Positions 10,092 to 19,673 of a stretch of 31,664 bases of DNA are shown here, piece after piece. Position 1 is the stretch's first letter. The number at the start of each line of letters is the position of its first letter. A program made the position numbers and the translations under genes. The stretch is from contig CANGCU010000001.1 of assembly GCA_947452355.1 (NCBI GenBank), positions 1 to 31,664 of the forward strand. Reading direction: 5' to 3'. The notes below the pieces were generated by a model. The model ran no database searches and had not been told where the DNA came from. It saw only the letters and a list, made by a program, of their open reading frames with translations. Source of the DNA: Microbacteriaceae bacterium (GTDB lineage Bacteria > Actinomycetota > Actinomycetes > Actinomycetales > Microbacteriaceae).

Positions 10092-10127
10092 GCGTGATTG
10101 CGCGCGAGAAATCGTGAGTAATCACGC
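10092..10127 (+). promoter_or_regulatory. Hairpin at the 5' end of the rpsL leader
   Basis: A perfect 8-base inverted repeat, GCGTGATT (10092-10099) and AATCACGC (10120-10127), encloses a 20-base loop. It begins about 8 bases after the predicted transcription start. It could be a leader control or mRNA-stability element. The rest of the leader to 10251 holds no gene I can support; the rpsL ribosome site AAGGAGAAAA is at 10239-10248. Confidence 0.45.
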
Positions 10128-10251
10128 CAAACAAGGACCGCCATCCGGAGCGACTGCGTGAAGTTGTCGAACCGAGGTCCCCACGGCATGTCGGCCGCCG
10201 GTCGATTGAGAACATCGCTGTCACCGTGCAGAAAATACAAGGAGAAAAGTC

Positions 10252-10626
10252 GTGCCAACGATTCAGCAGTTGGTTCGCAAGGGACGTAGCCCCAAGGTCA
10301 CCAAGACCAAGGCACCTGCGCTCAAGTCGAACCCCCAACAGCGTGGAGTGTGTACCCGTGTGTACACCACCACCCCCAAGAAGCCGAACTCGGCCCTTCG
10401 TAAGGTTGCTCGTGTCAAGCTGTCGAACGGCGTGGAAGTTACCGCCTACATTCCCGGTGAAGGGCACAACCTCCAGGAGCACTCGATGGTGCTCGTTCGT
10501 GGTGGTCGTGTGAAGGACCTCCCCGGTGTTCGATACAAGATTGTTCGTGGCGCACTCGACACGCAGGCGGTCAAGAACCGCAAGCAGGCTCGTAGCCGTT
10601 ACGGCGCGAAGGCGGAGAAGAAGTAA
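10252..10626 (+). CDS. rpsL: 30S ribosomal protein S12
   Basis: S12, 124 residues, in the decoding centre of the small subunit, where it monitors codon-anticodon pairing. The start is GTG 10252 with a strong AAGGAG upstream. Seen: [15 protein letters not shown] with Lys43, and [13 protein letters not shown] with Lys88 and Asp89. Lys43 and Lys88 are the classic streptomycin-resistance positions and are wild type, so sensitivity is predicted. Asp89 is the residue that is beta-methylthiolated in E. coli. First gene of the str unit; its TAA shares a base with the ATG of rpsG (TAATG), so the two are coupled. Confidence 0.99.
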   Translation: MPTIQQLVRKGRSPKVTKTKAPALKSNPQQRGVCTRVYTTTPKKPNSALRKVARVKLSNGVEVTAYIPGEGHNLQEHSMVLVRGGRVKDLPGVRYKIVRGALDTQAVKNRKQARSRYGAKAEKK

Positions 10627-11096
10627 TGCCTCGTAAAGGACCCGCACCCAAGCGCCCCGTCGTTGCCGATCCGGTGTACAGCTCGCCCGTTGTGTCGCAG
10701 CTCGTCAACAAGATCCTGCTCGACGGCAAGAAAGACCTCGCCCAGCGCATCGTTTACGGTGCACTCGAAGGCGTCGCCACCAAGTCAAGCCAGGACCCGG
10801 TAGTCGTTCTCAAGAAGGCGCTCGACAACGTGCGCCCGACCCTCGAGGTGCGTTCGCGCCGCGTTGGTGGATCGACCTACCAGGTTCCCGTCGAAGTCAA
10901 GCCTCACCGTGCGAACACCCTCGCACTCCGCTGGTTGACCTCGTACGCGAAGTCGCGTCGTGAAAAGACGATGACCGAGCGTCTTCAGAACGAAATCCTC
11001 GACGCGTCCAACGGACTCGGAGCGGCCGTCAAGCGCCGTGAAGACACCCACAAGATGGCCGAGTCGAACAAGGCATTCGCGCACTACCGCTGGTAG
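10626..11096 (+). CDS. rpsG: 30S ribosomal protein S7
   Basis: S7, 156 residues, the usual length. It nucleates folding of the 16S rRNA 3' major domain and lines the E-site exit. The opening [12 protein letters not shown] and the [15 protein letters not shown] segment are typical. The ATG overlaps the rpsL stop by one base, so translation is coupled to S12. In E. coli S7 represses its own operon, and the same may hold here. A 9-pair hairpin without a U tract follows in the gap before fusA. Confidence 0.98.
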   Translation: MPRKGPAPKRPVVADPVYSSPVVSQLVNKILLDGKKDLAQRIVYGALEGVATKSSQDPVVVLKKALDNVRPTLEVRSRRVGGSTYQVPVEVKPHRANTLALRWLTSYAKSRREKTMTERLQNEILDASNGLGAAVKRREDTHKMAESNKAFAHYRW

Positions 11097-11103
11097 TCGC
11101 TCG

Positions 11104-11127
11104 GGGGCTGGTCCCACGACCAGCCCC
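11104..11127 (+). promoter_or_regulatory. Hairpin between rpsG and fusA, without a U tract
   Basis: A perfect 9-pair stem, GGGGCTGGT (11104-11112) and ACCAGCCCC (11119-11127), with a CCCACG loop. The next bases (TCACCCTGACC) are not T-rich, so it is not a classical terminator. It may act as an attenuator, an mRNA processing or end-protecting element, or a U-less terminator. I see no convincing promoter between it and fusA, which argues for at least partial readthrough. Confidence 0.5.
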
Positions 11128-11172
11128 TCACCCTGACCTCACCCATACAGAAACCCACACGGAGAACAACAC

Positions 11173-13287
11173 ATGGCACAGGACGTGCTCACCGACCTCA
11201 ACAAGGTCCGCAACATCGGCATCATGGCTCACATCGATGCCGGTAAGACGACGACGACTGAACGAATCCTTTACTACACCGGTATCACGCACAAGATCGG
11301 TGAAGTTCACGACGGCGCGGCCACCATGGACTGGATGGCCCAAGAGCAAGAGCGTGGAATCACCATCACGTCCGCTGCGACGACGTGTTTCTGGGACAAG
11401 AACCAGATCAACATTATTGACACCCCTGGGCACGTCGACTTCACGGTCGAGGTAGAGCGTTCGCTCCGTGTTCTGGACGGTGCCGTTGCCGTCTTCGACG
11501 GTAAAGAAGGTGTCGAGCCTCAGTCGGAGACCGTGTGGCGTCAGGCCGACAAGTACAACGTCCCCCGCATCTGCTTCGTCAACAAGATGGACAAGCTCGG
11601 CGCGGACTTCTATTTCACGGTGGACACCATCGTCAAGCGCCTCGGCGCAAAGCCACTTGTTATCCAGCTCCCGATCGGGTTCGAGTCGACCTTCGTTGGC
11701 GTCGTCGACCTCATCGAGATGCGTGCCCTCGTGTGGCAGGGTGACTCGAAGGGTGACGTTACGCTCGGTGCGTCCTACGAGATCGAAGCCATCCCCGCGG
11801 ATCTTCAGGCCAAGGCCGAGGAATACCGTTCGCAGCTCATCGAAGCCGTGTCCGAATCCAGCGACGAACTTCTCGAGAAGTTCCTCGCCGGTGAAGAGCC
11901 TTCAATCCCCGAAATCAAGGCCGCCATTCGCAAGATGACAATCGCGGGTGCCGCCTACCCCGTCCTCTGTGGTTCGGCGTTCAAGAACCGCGGTGTTCAG
12001 CCGATGCTCGATGCTGTCATCGACTACCTGCCGTCGCCGCTCGATGTTCCCGATGTTGATGGAATCGACGTTCGCGACCACGAGAAGCACCTCACTCGCA
12101 AGCCCGACTCGAACGAGCCCTTCGCGGCTCTCGCGTTCAAGATTGCGGTTCACCCGTTCTTCGGCCGTCTGACCTACATTCGCGTGTACTCGGGCAAGTT
12201 GAACTCGGGAGAGCAGATCATCAACTCGACGAAGGACAAGAAAGAGCGCATCGGCAAGATCTTCCAGATGCACTCGAACAAGGAAAACCCCGTCGATTCG
12301 GTGACCGCTGGACACATCTACGCAGTTATTGGGCTCAAGGACACCACTACGGGTGACACCCTCTGTGACCCGAACCAGGCAATCGTCCTCGAGTCGATGA
12401 CCTTCCCCGAGCCCGTGATCGAGGTCGCAATCGAGCCCAAGACCAAAGCCGACCAGGAAAAGCTCGGCCTTGCGATTCAGAAGCTCGCCGAAGAAGACCC
12501 GACTTTCCGCACGGAACTCAACCAGGAAACGGGCCAGACCGTCATCAAGGGAATGGGTGAACTTCACCTCGACATCCTCGTTGACCGTATGAAACGTGAA
12601 TTCGGTGTCGAGGCCAACGTCGGTAAGCCGCAGGTTGCCTACCGCGAAACCCTGAAGTCGTCTGTCCTCAAGTATGACTACACCCACAAGAAGCAGACCG
12701 GTGGTTCTGGTCAGTTTGCCAAGGTGCAGATCAGCCTCGAGCCGATGGAAGTTACCGTCGAAAAGGCTTACGAATTCGAAAACGCCGTGACCGGTGGTCG
12801 TGTTCCTCGCGAATACATCCCCGCCGTCGACGCCGGAATCCAGGACGCCATGCAGGTCGGTGTCCTTGCCGGATTCCCCACCGTCGGTGTCAAGGCAATC
12901 CTCGTTGATGGCCAGTACCACGATGTTGACTCGTCGGAAATGGCCTTCAAGATCGCTGGATCGATGGCCTACAAAGAGGCCGCTCGTAAAGCGAACCCGA
13001 TTCTTCTCGAGCCGCTTATGGCGGTCGAGGTGCGCACGCCGGAAGAGTACATGGGAGACGTAATTGGCGACCTGAACTCTCGACGCGGGCAGATTCAAAG
13101 CATGGAAGATGCGACCGGCGTCAAGGTCGTTCGCGCTCTCGTGCCGCTCTCGGAGATGTTCGGATACGTCGGTGATCTGCGGTCGAAGACCTCGGGTCGT
13201 GCGGTGTACTCGATGACTTTCGAGACGTATGCTGAGGTCCCGAAGGCTGTGTCCGACGAGATCGTCCAGAAGAGCAAGGGCGACTGA
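11173..13287 (+). CDS. fusA: Elongation factor G
   Basis: EF-G, 704 residues, the GTPase that drives tRNA-mRNA translocation and, with RRF, ribosome recycling. Seen: the P-loop AHIDAGKT at residues 19-26, the switch I segment [16 protein letters not shown] (G3) and NKMD (G4), followed by the domain II-V sequence, with [11 protein letters not shown] in domain IV and [14 protein letters not shown] near the C terminus. ATG 11173 follows GGAG at 11161-11164. Length and motifs fit the canonical translocase rather than a tetracycline-resistance or recycling-only paralogue. It continues the str gene order after rpsG. Confidence 0.99.
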   Translation: MAQDVLTDLNKVRNIGIMAHIDAGKTTTTERILYYTGITHKIGEVHDGAATMDWMAQEQERGITITSAATTCFWDKNQINIIDTPGHVDFTVEVERSLRVLDGAVAVFDGKEGVEPQSETVWRQADKYNVPRICFVNKMDKLGADFYFTVDTIVKRLGAKPLVIQLPIGFESTFVGVVDLIEMRALVWQGDSKGDVTLGASYEIEAIPADLQAKAEEYRSQLIEAVSESSDELLEKFLAGEEPSIPEIKAAIRKMTIAGAAYPVLCGSAFKNRGVQPMLDAVIDYLPSPLDVPDVDGIDVRDHEKHLTRKPDSNEPFAALAFKIAVHPFFGRLTYIRVYSGKLNSGEQIINSTKDKKERIGKIFQMHSNKENPVDSVTAGHIYAVIGLKDTTTGDTLCDPNQAIVLESMTFPEPVIEVAIEPKTKADQEKLGLAIQKLAEEDPTFRTELNQETGQTVIKGMGELHLDILVDRMKREFGVEANVGKPQVAYRETLKSSVLKYDYTHKKQTGGSGQFAKVQISLEPMEVTVEKAYEFENAVTGGRVPREYIPAVDAGIQDAMQVGVLAGFPTVGVKAILVDGQYHDVDSSEMAFKIAGSMAYKEAARKANPILLEPLMAVEVRTPEEYMGDVIGDLNSRRGQIQSMEDATGVKVVRALVPLSEMFGYVGDLRSKTSGRAVYSMTFETYAEVPKAVSDEIVQKSKGD

Positions 13288-13296
13288 GCTCCTCGC

Positions 13297-13326
13297 GTGA
13301 CGACACCCGTCGAGACGCGATAAACT
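13297..13326 (+). promoter_or_regulatory. Probable tuf promoter
   Basis: GTGACG (13297-13302), an 18-base spacer, TAAACT (13321-13326, TANNNT). The start point would be near 13333. A separate tuf promoter within the str operon is common, since EF-Tu is needed in excess over EF-G. Confidence 0.55.
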
Positions 13327-13359
13327 AATAACTTCATATCCCAGTTAAACAATCGTTTG

Positions 13360-13374
13360 CCCGGAAAGTCCGGG
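13360..13374 (+). promoter_or_regulatory. Small hairpin in the tuf leader
   Basis: CCCGGA (13360-13365), loop AAG, TCCGGG (13369-13374): six pairs, about 27 bases after the predicted tuf start point and 18 bases before the AGGAGG ribosome site. It has no U tract, so it is not a terminator. Its role is unknown. Confidence 0.35.
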
Positions 13375-13403
13375 TAAATCACCGAACGTCCTAGGAGGAC
13401 ACA

Positions 13404-14597
13404 GTGGCTAAGGCCAAGTTCGAGCGGAGCAAGCCGCACGTAAACATCGGAACGATTGGTCACGTCGACCACGGCAAGACCACTCTGACCGCCGCAATTT
13501 CGAAGGTTCTTGCAGATAAGTACCCTTCGGCCGTCAACGTCGTCCGCGACTTCTCGTCGATCGACTCCGCTCCTGAAGAGCGCCAGCGCGGTATCACCAT
13601 CAACATCTCGCACGTTGAGTACGAGACCCCCAAGCGTCACTACGCTCACGTTGATGCACCCGGCCACGCTGACTACATCAAGAACATGATCACCGGTGCT
13701 GCTCAGATGGACGGTGCAATCCTCGTGGTTGCCGCCACTGACGGTCCCATGGCTCAGACCCGTGAGCACGTTCTTCTCGCGAAGCAGGTTGGTGTTCCTT
13801 ACCTCCTCGTCGCACTCAACAAGTCCGACATGGTCGACGACGAGGAAATCCTCGAACTCGTCGAGGTCGAGGTTCGCGAGCTTCTCTCGAGCCAGGGCTT
13901 CGATGGCGACAACGCCCCCGTCGTTCGCGTTTCGGGCCTCAAGGCTCTCGAAGGCGACCCGAAGTGGGTTGAGTCGATTGTCGAGCTCATGGAAGCAGTC
14001 GACAACTCGGTTCCGGACCCGATCCGCGACAAGGACAAGCCGTTCTTGATGCCGATCGAAGACGTGTTCACCATCACCGGTCGTGGAACGGTTGTTACCG
14101 GCCGCGCCGAGCGTGGAACTCTCGGAATCAACTCCGAAGTTGAGATCGTCGGAATCCGCCCCACCCAGAAGACGACTGTTACCGGAATCGAAATGTTCCA
14201 CAAGCAGCTCGACGAAGCATGGGCAGGCGAGAACTGTGGTCTCCTCCTCCGTGGAACCAAGCGTGAAGATGTTGAGCGTGGCCAGGTTGTTGTTAAGCCC
14301 GGTTCGATCACCCCTCACACCGAGTTCGACGGAACCGCCTACATCCTTTCCAAGGAAGAGGGCGGACGCCACAACCCGTTCTTCACGAACTACCGTCCCC
14401 AGTTCTACTTCCGCACGACCGACGTCACTGGCGTCATCGAGCTTCCTGCTGGTACCGAAATGGTTATGCCCGGTGACACCACCGACATGGCCGTGACGCT
14501 CATCCAGCCGATCGCTATGGAAGAGGGCCTCGGCTTCGCAATCCGTGAGGGTGGCCGCACCGTCGGCGCCGGCACGGTGACCAAGGTCAAGAAGTAG
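13404..14597 (+). CDS. tuf: Elongation factor Tu
   Basis: EF-Tu, 397 residues, which delivers aminoacyl-tRNA to the ribosome as a GTP ternary complex. GTG start at 13404 with a near-ideal AGGAGG at 13393-13398. Seen: P-loop GHVDHGKT at residues 19-26, [12 protein letters not shown] (switch I), DAPGHADYI (G3), NKSD (G4), and the C-terminal [16 protein letters not shown] in place of DCPGH, and NKSD in place of NKCD, are usual in Actinobacteria. It probably has its own promoter and ends at a strong terminator, so it can be made in excess of EF-G. A second tuf copy elsewhere cannot be excluded. Confidence 0.99.
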   Translation: MAKAKFERSKPHVNIGTIGHVDHGKTTLTAAISKVLADKYPSAVNVVRDFSSIDSAPEERQRGITINISHVEYETPKRHYAHVDAPGHADYIKNMITGAAQMDGAILVVAATDGPMAQTREHVLLAKQVGVPYLLVALNKSDMVDDEEILELVEVEVRELLSSQGFDGDNAPVVRVSGLKALEGDPKWVESIVELMEAVDNSVPDPIRDKDKPFLMPIEDVFTITGRGTVVTGRAERGTLGINSEVEIVGIRPTQKTTVTGIEMFHKQLDEAWAGENCGLLLRGTKREDVERGQVVVKPGSITPHTEFDGTAYILSKEEGGRHNPFFTNYRPQFYFRTTDVTGVIELPAGTEMVMPGDTTDMAVTLIQPIAMEEGLGFAIREGGRTVGAGTVTKVKK

Positions 14598-14617
14598 TCT
14601 CTACTTCCCCTTTCGTT

Positions 14618-14651
14618 GGGGTCCAGCCTTCGGGCTGGGCCCCTTCTGTAT
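14618..14651 (+). terminator. Intrinsic terminator after tuf
   Basis: An 11-pair stem, left arm GGGGTCCAGCC (14618-14628) and right arm GGCTGGGCCCC (14633-14643), with a TTCG tetraloop and one T-G pair, then TTCTGTAT. It separates the str unit from the S10 leader. Confidence 0.88.
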
Positions 14652-14948
14652 GTGCGACGTGGCGAGGTGACGCAGTGTCAAATATTCGACACGCCCGAGT
14701 TGCACAAATGTCGGGGTTGTGAGAGAGTAGTGAAGTTGTACACGCGGCACTTTGTTGTGTCGCTCACTGTCCGGAAGTGATCAGGATGCGGTTTCCCGCA
14801 GTTACCTGGTCCGCCGACAGACAACACGGCTTACCGCTCACGTGGTTTCCACGTGTGGCGCTCGGGCTCGTTGATAGAAGAACAGTGGTGCGCAAGCACA
14901 AAGTGCTCACGGACAACCTTGTCGGTGAAACGAAAGAAAGAGTGGATC
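14652..14948 (+). promoter_or_regulatory. Gene-free leader/control region of the S10 operon
   Basis: About 300 bases between the tuf terminator and rpsJ hold no supportable gene. They must contain the S10-operon promoter, but I see only a weak candidate, TTGTGA-N16-TACACG (14717-14744). The region carries an 18-base near-palindrome (14675-14692) and five small hairpins: TCACT/AGTGA (14764-14780), TGCGG/CCGCA (14787-14800), CACGTGG/CCACGTG (14839-14855), AGCAC/GTGCT (14895-14907) and GACAA/TTGTC (14912-14923). A structured leader would fit autogenous control of the S10 operon, known from L4 in E. coli, but no similarity to that leader is claimed. Confidence 0.5.
14675..14692. promoter_or_regulatory. 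Operator-like 18-base near-palindrome
   Basis: GTGTCAAATATTCGACAC reads as its own reverse complement except for one mismatched pair (bases 6 and 13). It lies about 30 bases after the tuf terminator stem and upstream of any likely S10 promoter. The size and symmetry fit a dimeric regulator site. It does not match the LexA, Zur or CRP consensus forms I know. Confidence 0.4.
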
Positions 14949-15257
14949 ATGGCGGGACAAAAAATCCGCATTCGGTTGAAGTCGTACGACCACGCCGGAA
15001 TTGACGCCTCGGCGCGAAAGATCGTGGAGACGGTTACCCGCGCGGGTGCGACCGTTGTCGGCCCCGTGCCGCTTCCGACGGAGAAGGATGTCATCGCTGT
15101 CATCCGCTCACCTCACAAGTACAAGGACAGCCGCGAGCACTTTGAGAAGCGCACCCACAAGCGTCTGATCGACATCATTGACCCGACTCCGAAGGCGGTC
15201 GACTCGCTTATGCGTCTTGACCTGCCCGAAGACGTTTCCATCGAAATCAAGCTCTAA
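14949..15257 (+). CDS. rpsJ: 30S ribosomal protein S10 (NusE)
   Basis: S10, 102 residues, a head protein of the small subunit that also acts as NusE in antitermination and NusG coupling. The frame stays open upstream to a GTG at 14853, but the conserved protein begins [15 protein letters not shown] at ATG 14949. A purine-rich GAAAGAAAGAG lies just upstream as a modest ribosome site. The long loop that binds NusB/NusG and the ribosome ([19 protein letters not shown]) is intact. It opens the long S10-spc unit; rplC follows after 9 bases. Confidence 0.98.
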   Translation: MAGQKIRIRLKSYDHAGIDASARKIVETVTRAGATVVGPVPLPTEKDVIAVIRSPHKYKDSREHFEKRTHKRLIDIIDPTPKAVDSLMRLDLPEDVSIEIKL

Positions 15258-15266
15258 GGACACCCC

Positions 15267-15917
15267 ATGACGAAGGTCAACAACACCAAGGGTCTTTTGG
15301 GCATCAAGCTCGGAATGACTCAGGCCTGGGACGAGAACAACAAGTTTGTTCCCGTTACCGTGGTTGCCGTGAGCCCGAACGTGGTCACGCAGCTTCGCAC
15401 CGAAGAAATCGACGGTTACGTTGCTGTCCAGATCGCTGCTGGTGCTATCGACCCCCGCAAGGTCACCAAGCCTCTTGCCGGACACTTCGAGAAGGCGGGC
15501 GTCACTCCTCGTCGTCACGTGGCCGAGATCCGCACACCGGACGCCGCGTCCTACAACCTCGGACAGGAACTGACCGTTGACCTTTTCGCCGCGGGCGAGG
15601 GTGTCGACGTTGTCGGAACGTCCAAAGGTAAGGGATTCGCCGGTGTGATGAAGCGCCACAACTTCAAGGGTGTTTCCGCATCGCACGGTTCGCACCGAAA
15701 CCACCGCAAGCCCGGTTCCATCGGTGCTTCGTCGACCCCGTCGCGCGTCTTCAAGGGCATGCGCATGGCCGGTCGTATGGGTTTCGATCGTGTCACCGTC
15801 CTCAACCTCAAGGTTCACGCTGTTGATTCCGAGCGTGGACTTCTTCTCATCAAGGGCGCGGTTCCCGGTCCCGCTGGTCGCCTCGTCTTCGTTCGCAACG
15901 CAGTGAAGGGAGCCTAA
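15267..15917 (+). CDS. rplC: 50S ribosomal protein L3
   Basis: L3, 216 residues, an early 50S assembly protein whose extended loop reaches the peptidyl transferase centre. Seen: [14 protein letters not shown] at the N terminus and [19 protein letters not shown] in the central loop. E. coli L3 has a methylated Gln (PrmB) in the matching GQNQTP stretch; here it is GASSTP, so that modification should be absent, as I recall for other Actinobacteria. ATG 15267 is preceded by AAGGA at 15256-15260. It sits tightly between rpsJ and rplD (5 bases). Confidence 0.98.
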   Translation: MTKVNNTKGLLGIKLGMTQAWDENNKFVPVTVVAVSPNVVTQLRTEEIDGYVAVQIAAGAIDPRKVTKPLAGHFEKAGVTPRRHVAEIRTPDAASYNLGQELTVDLFAAGEGVDVVGTSKGKGFAGVMKRHNFKGVSASHGSHRNHRKPGSIGASSTPSRVFKGMRMAGRMGFDRVTVLNLKVHAVDSERGLLLIKGAVPGPAGRLVFVRNAVKGA

Positions 15918-15922
15918 GGACT

Positions 15923-16567
15923 ATGTCTCAGGTATCCGTCGTTGACGCCGCTGGTAAGAAGACCGGCACAGTAGAGCTCCCCGGCTCGGTGTTCGATGTT
16001 GTGGCCAATGTGCCGCTCATCCACCAGGTCGTTGTTGCTCAGCTGGCTGCCGCTCGCCAGGGCACACACAAGGTCAAGAACCGTGGAGAAGTTTCCGGTT
16101 CTGGTCGCAAGCCGTTCAAGCAGAAGGGAACAGGTCGCGCTCGTCAGGGTTCGGTCCGTATGCCTCAGCACCGCGGTGGTGGAATTGTCCACGGCCCGAC
16201 GCCTCGCGATTACTCGCAGCGCACCCCCAAGAAGATGATTCACCTCGCGTTGCTCGGTGCCATCTCGGACCGCGCTCGCGCTGGTCGCCTTCACGTCGTC
16301 ACCTCGTTCGTTCCCGGTGACGCACCGTCGACCAAGACCGCCGCGAAGCTCGTTGCTGACCTCACGACCGGACCCCGCGTCCTGATCGTTGTGGCCGTGA
16401 ACGACACCGTGACGGAGAAGAGCGTTCGTAACCTCATCGGTATCCACACGATCACGCCGGGTCAGCTCAACGCATACGACGTTTTGCACGCGGACGACAT
16501 CATCTTCACGCAGGCCGCGTACGACACGTTCGTTGCCGCCAAGATCGAGAAAGAGGCCTCAGCATGA
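15923..16567 (+). CDS. rplD: 50S ribosomal protein L4
   Basis: L4, 214 residues, lining the nascent-peptide tunnel; in E. coli it also represses the S10 operon. The extended loop is present around residues 55-95 with [16 protein letters not shown] and RGGGIVHGP, the region where macrolide-resistance changes occur elsewhere; nothing unusual is seen. ATG 15923 follows AAGGA. The stop overlaps the rplW start in an ATGA junction, so L23 translation is coupled. Confidence 0.98.
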   Translation: MSQVSVVDAAGKKTGTVELPGSVFDVVANVPLIHQVVVAQLAAARQGTHKVKNRGEVSGSGRKPFKQKGTGRARQGSVRMPQHRGGGIVHGPTPRDYSQRTPKKMIHLALLGAISDRARAGRLHVVTSFVPGDAPSTKTAAKLVADLTTGPRVLIVVAVNDTVTEKSVRNLIGIHTITPGQLNAYDVLHADDIIFTQAAYDTFVAAKIEKEASA

Positions 16568-16875
16568 GCATCCTCGCCGCCGCCCAGAACAAAGACCCTC
16601 GTGACATCATCGTCTCGCCGGTCGTGAGCGAAAAGTCCTATGGACTCATCGACGAAGGCAAGTACACCTTTGTCGTCGCTCCTGACGCGAACAAGACCGA
16701 AATCAAGCTCGCCATCGAAAAAATCTTCGGTGTCAAGGTTGCGTCGGTCAACACCCTCAACCGCACGGGTAAGACCCGCCGCACGAAGTTCGGCATGGGC
16801 AAGCGCAAGGACACGAAGCGCGCCATTGTCACCCTCAAGTCGGGCACCATCGACATCTTCACGGCTGTCGGATAG
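16564..16875 (+). CDS. rplW: 50S ribosomal protein L23
   Basis: L23, 103 residues, at the tunnel exit where trigger factor and SRP dock. Typical sequence: [16 protein letters not shown], then [18 protein letters not shown] in the loop that enters the tunnel. Starts at ATG 16564, overlapping the rplD stop by four bases. rplB follows after a 16-base gap containing AAAAGGA. Confidence 0.97.
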   Translation: MSILAAAQNKDPRDIIVSPVVSEKSYGLIDEGKYTFVVAPDANKTEIKLAIEKIFGVKVASVNTLNRTGKTRRTKFGMGKRKDTKRAIVTLKSGTIDIFTAVG

Positions 16876-16891
16876 GGAAAAGGACTAGAAC

Positions 16892-17728
16892 ATGGCTATT
16901 CGCAAATACAAGCCCACGACCCCTGGTCGCCGTGGTTCGTCGGTTTCGGACTTCGCCGAAATCACTCGCTCGACCCCCGAGAAGTCGCTCCTCGAGCCAC
17001 TTCCCAAGACCGGTGGTCGCAACAACGCTGGTCGCATCACGACTCGCCACATTGGTGGAGGGCACAAGCGCCAGTACCGTCTCATTGACTTCCGTCGCAA
17101 CGACAAGGATGGCGTGAACGCCAAGGTCGCTCACATCGAGTACGACCCCAACCGCACCGCACGCATCGCACTCCTCCACTTCGTGGATGGAACCAAGCGC
17201 TACATCCTCGCCCCGAACAAGCTCAGCCAGGGCGACATTGTTGAATCAGGCCCCTCGGCCGACATTAAGCCGGGTAACAACCTTCCTCTCCGTAACATTC
17301 CGGTCGGAACGGTTATCCACGCGATCGAACTTCGCCCAGGCGGAGGTGCGAAGATGGCTCGTTCGGCGGGTGCATCGGTGCGTCTCGTCGCCAAGGACGG
17401 CCCCTACGCTCAATTGCGTTTGCCTTCGGGTGAAATCCGCAACGTCGACGCGCGCTGCCGCGCGACAGTCGGTGAGGTCGGAAACGCCGAACAGTCCAAC
17501 ATCAACTGGGGTAAGGCCGGCCGTATGCGTTGGAAGGGCGTTCGCCCGACCGTTCGTGGTGTCGCGATGAACCCGGTTGACCACCCGCACGGTGGTGGTG
17601 AGGGTAAGACCTCTGGTGGTCGTCACCCCGTCTCGCCGTGGGGTCAGTCTGAAGGACGCACGCGTCGTCCGAAGAAGGAAAGCAACAAGCTCATTGTCCG
17701 CCGCCGCACCGTCGGTAAGAAGCGTTAG
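16892..17728 (+). CDS. rplB: 50S ribosomal protein L2
   Basis: L2, 278 residues, a primary 23S rRNA binder needed for subunit joining and peptidyl transferase assembly. The opening [20 protein letters not shown], the [16 protein letters not shown] segment and the C-terminal [20 protein letters not shown] (which carries the conserved functional His) are all present. ATG 16892 with AAAAGGA upstream. Located normally between rplW and rpsS. Confidence 0.99.
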   Translation: MAIRKYKPTTPGRRGSSVSDFAEITRSTPEKSLLEPLPKTGGRNNAGRITTRHIGGGHKRQYRLIDFRRNDKDGVNAKVAHIEYDPNRTARIALLHFVDGTKRYILAPNKLSQGDIVESGPSADIKPGNNLPLRNIPVGTVIHAIELRPGGGAKMARSAGASVRLVAKDGPYAQLRLPSGEIRNVDARCRATVGEVGNAEQSNINWGKAGRMRWKGVRPTVRGVAMNPVDHPHGGGEGKTSGGRHPVSPWGQSEGRTRRPKKESNKLIVRRRTVGKKR

Positions 17729-17740
17729 TAGGAGCCCGGA

Positions 17741-18022
17741 ATGCCTCGTAGTCTCAAGAAGGGTCCCTTCGTCGACGACCACCTTTTCCGTAAGGTGATT
17801 GCTCAGAACGACGCCGGAACCAAGAACGTTATCCGCACGTGGTCACGTCGATCGATGATCGTCCCCGCCATGCTCGGTCACACGATCGCCGTTCACGACG
17901 GCCGCAAGCACGTCCCGGTGTTCGTCACCGAGACGATGGTCGGTCACAAGCTCGGTGAATTCGCCCCCACCCGTACCTTCCGTTCGCACGTGAAGGATGA
18001 CAAGAAGGGTCGTCGCCGCTAA
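17741..18022 (+). CDS. rpsS: 30S ribosomal protein S19
   Basis: S19, 93 residues, a head protein beside S13 that contacts the A-site finger and tRNA. Typical [16 protein letters not shown] start and [21 protein letters not shown] core. ATG 17741 follows TAGGAGCCCGGA. The usual length and position give no reason for doubt. Confidence 0.98.
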   Translation: MPRSLKKGPFVDDHLFRKVIAQNDAGTKNVIRTWSRRSMIVPAMLGHTIAVHDGRKHVPVFVTETMVGHKLGEFAPTRTFRSHVKDDKKGRRR

Positions 18023-18042
18023 GCGGCGAGAAGGTGAACATC

Positions 18043-18474
18043 ATGGTTGAATCCATCGCCAAACTCAAGAACATCCGCGTTACCCCGCAGAAGGCCCGTC
18101 GAGTGATCGACATGGTTCGCGGCAAGCAGGTCGAGGAAGCACTCGCGATCCTCAAGTTTGCCCCGCAAGGTGCCTCGGAGCCCGTTTACAAACTCGTTGC
18201 CTCAGCCGTTGCAAACGCTCGCGTGACCGCCGACAAGACGAACGAAGCACTGAACGAGGGTGAACTCGTCATCGACAAGATTTTCGTCGACGAGGGACCC
18301 ACGATGAAGCGCTTCCAGCCTCGTGCACAGGGTCGCGCATTCCAGATCCTCAAGCGCACGAGCCACATCACTGTTGTGCTGAGCACCCCCGAAGCCAAGG
18401 TTTCGGTTGCACCGGCAAAGAAGGCTGCCCCCAAGGCTGCCGCGAAGGCCCCGACCGCGAAGGCAGGTAAGTAG
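18043..18474 (+). CDS. rplV: 50S ribosomal protein L22, with Ala/Lys/Pro C-terminal tail
   Basis: L22, 143 residues, with a hairpin that lines the exit tunnel. I choose ATG 18043 ([20 protein letters not shown]) over the in-frame GTG at 18034, because GAGAAGG (18028-18034) lies at proper distance from the ATG and overlaps the GTG. The core ends near residue 118. The last 25 residues ([18 protein letters not shown] and onward) are a low-complexity, positively charged tail like those on L15 and L29 here. rpsC begins 2 bases after the stop. Confidence 0.96.
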   Translation: MVESIAKLKNIRVTPQKARRVIDMVRGKQVEEALAILKFAPQGASEPVYKLVASAVANARVTADKTNEALNEGELVIDKIFVDEGPTMKRFQPRAQGRAFQILKRTSHITVVLSTPEAKVSVAPAKKAAPKAAAKAPTAKAGK

Positions 18475-18476
18475 AA

Positions 18477-19250
18477 ATGGGTCAGAAAGTACACCCCTAC
18501 GGATTCCGCCTCGGAATCACGACCGACCACCGTTCGCAGTGGTTCTCGGACTCGACCAAGCCCGGCGAACGATACGCCGACTACGTGGCCGAAGACGTCA
18601 AGATTCGTCGATTCCTTCAGGAGAAGCTCGACCGCGCCGGTGTCTCGCACATGGTTGTTCGCCGCACGCGTGATCGCGTCACGGTTGATGTTCACGTTGC
18701 CCGTCCGGGTGTGGCCATTGGTCGCCAGGGAACGGGTCTGGACCGCCTCCGCGAAGAAGCGTTTGCGCTGACCGGCAAGGTCGTCATCATCAACATCGTT
18801 GAGGCGCTCAACCCCGAGGCCGACGCCCAGCTCGTCGCTCAGGGAATCGCCGAGCAGCTCGGAGCACGTGTGGCTTTCCGCCGCGCGATGCGCAAGGGAC
18901 TCCAGGGCGCACAGCGCGCTGGTGCCAAGGGTGTTCGAATCCAGGTTTCGGGTCGACTCGGTGGTGCGGAAATGTCGCGCTCAGAGTTCTACCGCGAAGG
19001 TCGCGTTCCACTCCACACGCTTCGCGCAAACATCGACTACGGCTTCTATGAGGCACGTACGACGTTCGGCCGCATCGGTGTGAAGGTCTGGATCTACAAG
19101 GGCGACATCACCGACAAAGAACTCGCACGCGAACAGGCTGCCCAGAAGGCAGCTCGGGGCGGTCGCGATGGAAACCGTGGTGGTCCTCGTCGCGGCGCTG
19201 CACCTCGTGGCGCTGAGGCTCCGGCCGCTACCGCAGGAACTGAGGCGTAA
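18477..19250 (+). CDS. rpsC: 30S ribosomal protein S3, with Gly/Arg/Ala-rich C-terminal tail
   Basis: S3, 257 residues (E. coli about 233), at the mRNA entry tunnel, where it contributes to helicase activity. Seen: [15 protein letters not shown], a KH-domain motif [14 protein letters not shown] near residues 79-92, and the C-terminal domain [19 protein letters not shown]. From about residue 222 the protein turns into a Gly/Arg-rich then Ala-rich tail ([18 protein letters not shown]). Tails like this are frequent in Actinobacteria. ATG 18477, 2 bases after rplV. Confidence 0.98.
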   Translation: MGQKVHPYGFRLGITTDHRSQWFSDSTKPGERYADYVAEDVKIRRFLQEKLDRAGVSHMVVRRTRDRVTVDVHVARPGVAIGRQGTGLDRLREEAFALTGKVVIINIVEALNPEADAQLVAQGIAEQLGARVAFRRAMRKGLQGAQRAGAKGVRIQVSGRLGGAEMSRSEFYREGRVPLHTLRANIDYGFYEARTTFGRIGVKVWIYKGDITDKELAREQAAQKAARGGRDGNRGGPRRGAAPRGAEAPAATAGTEA

Positions 19251-19253
19251 ACC

Positions 19254-19673
19254 ATGCTTATTCCCCGTAAAGTCAAGCACCGCAAGCAGCACCACCCGAA
19301 GCGTTCGGGCGCGGCGACCGGTGGCACCAAGGTCACTTTTGGTGAGTTCGGTATCCAGGCCATCACGCCTGCCTACGTGACGAACCGACAGATTGAGTCG
19401 GCTCGTATCGCCATGACCCGTCACATCAAGCGTGGTGGAAAGGTGTGGATCAACATCTACCCCGACCGCCCGTTGACCAAGAAGCCCGCCGAAACCCGAA
19501 TGGGTTCCGGAAAGGGTTCGCCGGAATGGTGGATTGCGAACGTCAAGCCGGGCCGCGTCCTGTTCGAGGTCGCTGGAGTTTCCGAGCAGCTCGCTCGTGA
19601 AGCCATGACCCGCGCGATCCACAAGTTGCCGCTCAAGGCGCGCATCATCAAGCGTGAAGAGGGAGACGCGTAA
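19254..19673 (+). CDS. rplP: 50S ribosomal protein L16
   Basis: L16, 139 residues, near the A-site tRNA elbow and the peptidyl transferase centre. [14 protein letters not shown] opens the protein, and [19 protein letters not shown] is the conserved loop. ATG 19254 is 3 bases after rpsC. Its TAA overlaps the rpmC ATG by one base (TAATG). Confidence 0.98.
   Translation: MLIPRKVKHRKQHHPKRSGAATGGTKVTFGEFGIQAITPAYVTNRQIESARIAMTRHIKRGGKVWINIYPDRPLTKKPAETRMGSGKGSPEWWIANVKPGRVLFEVAGVSEQLAREAMTRAIHKLPLKARIIKREEGDA

Noticed and set aside
11902..13098. Long minus-strand open frame opposite fusA, and a similar one at 13095-14372 opposite tuf
   Set aside because: Both mirror the codon pattern of conserved genes and show no conserved motif or ribosome site.
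14853..14948. Extended N terminus of rpsJ from GTG 14853
   Set aside because: The extra 32 residues do not resemble S10, and the conserved start is ATG 14949; the stretch is better read as a leader.
18034..18042. L22 starting at GTG 18034
   Set aside because: This GTG overlaps the GAGAAGG ribosome site that serves ATG 18043, which gives the conserved start.
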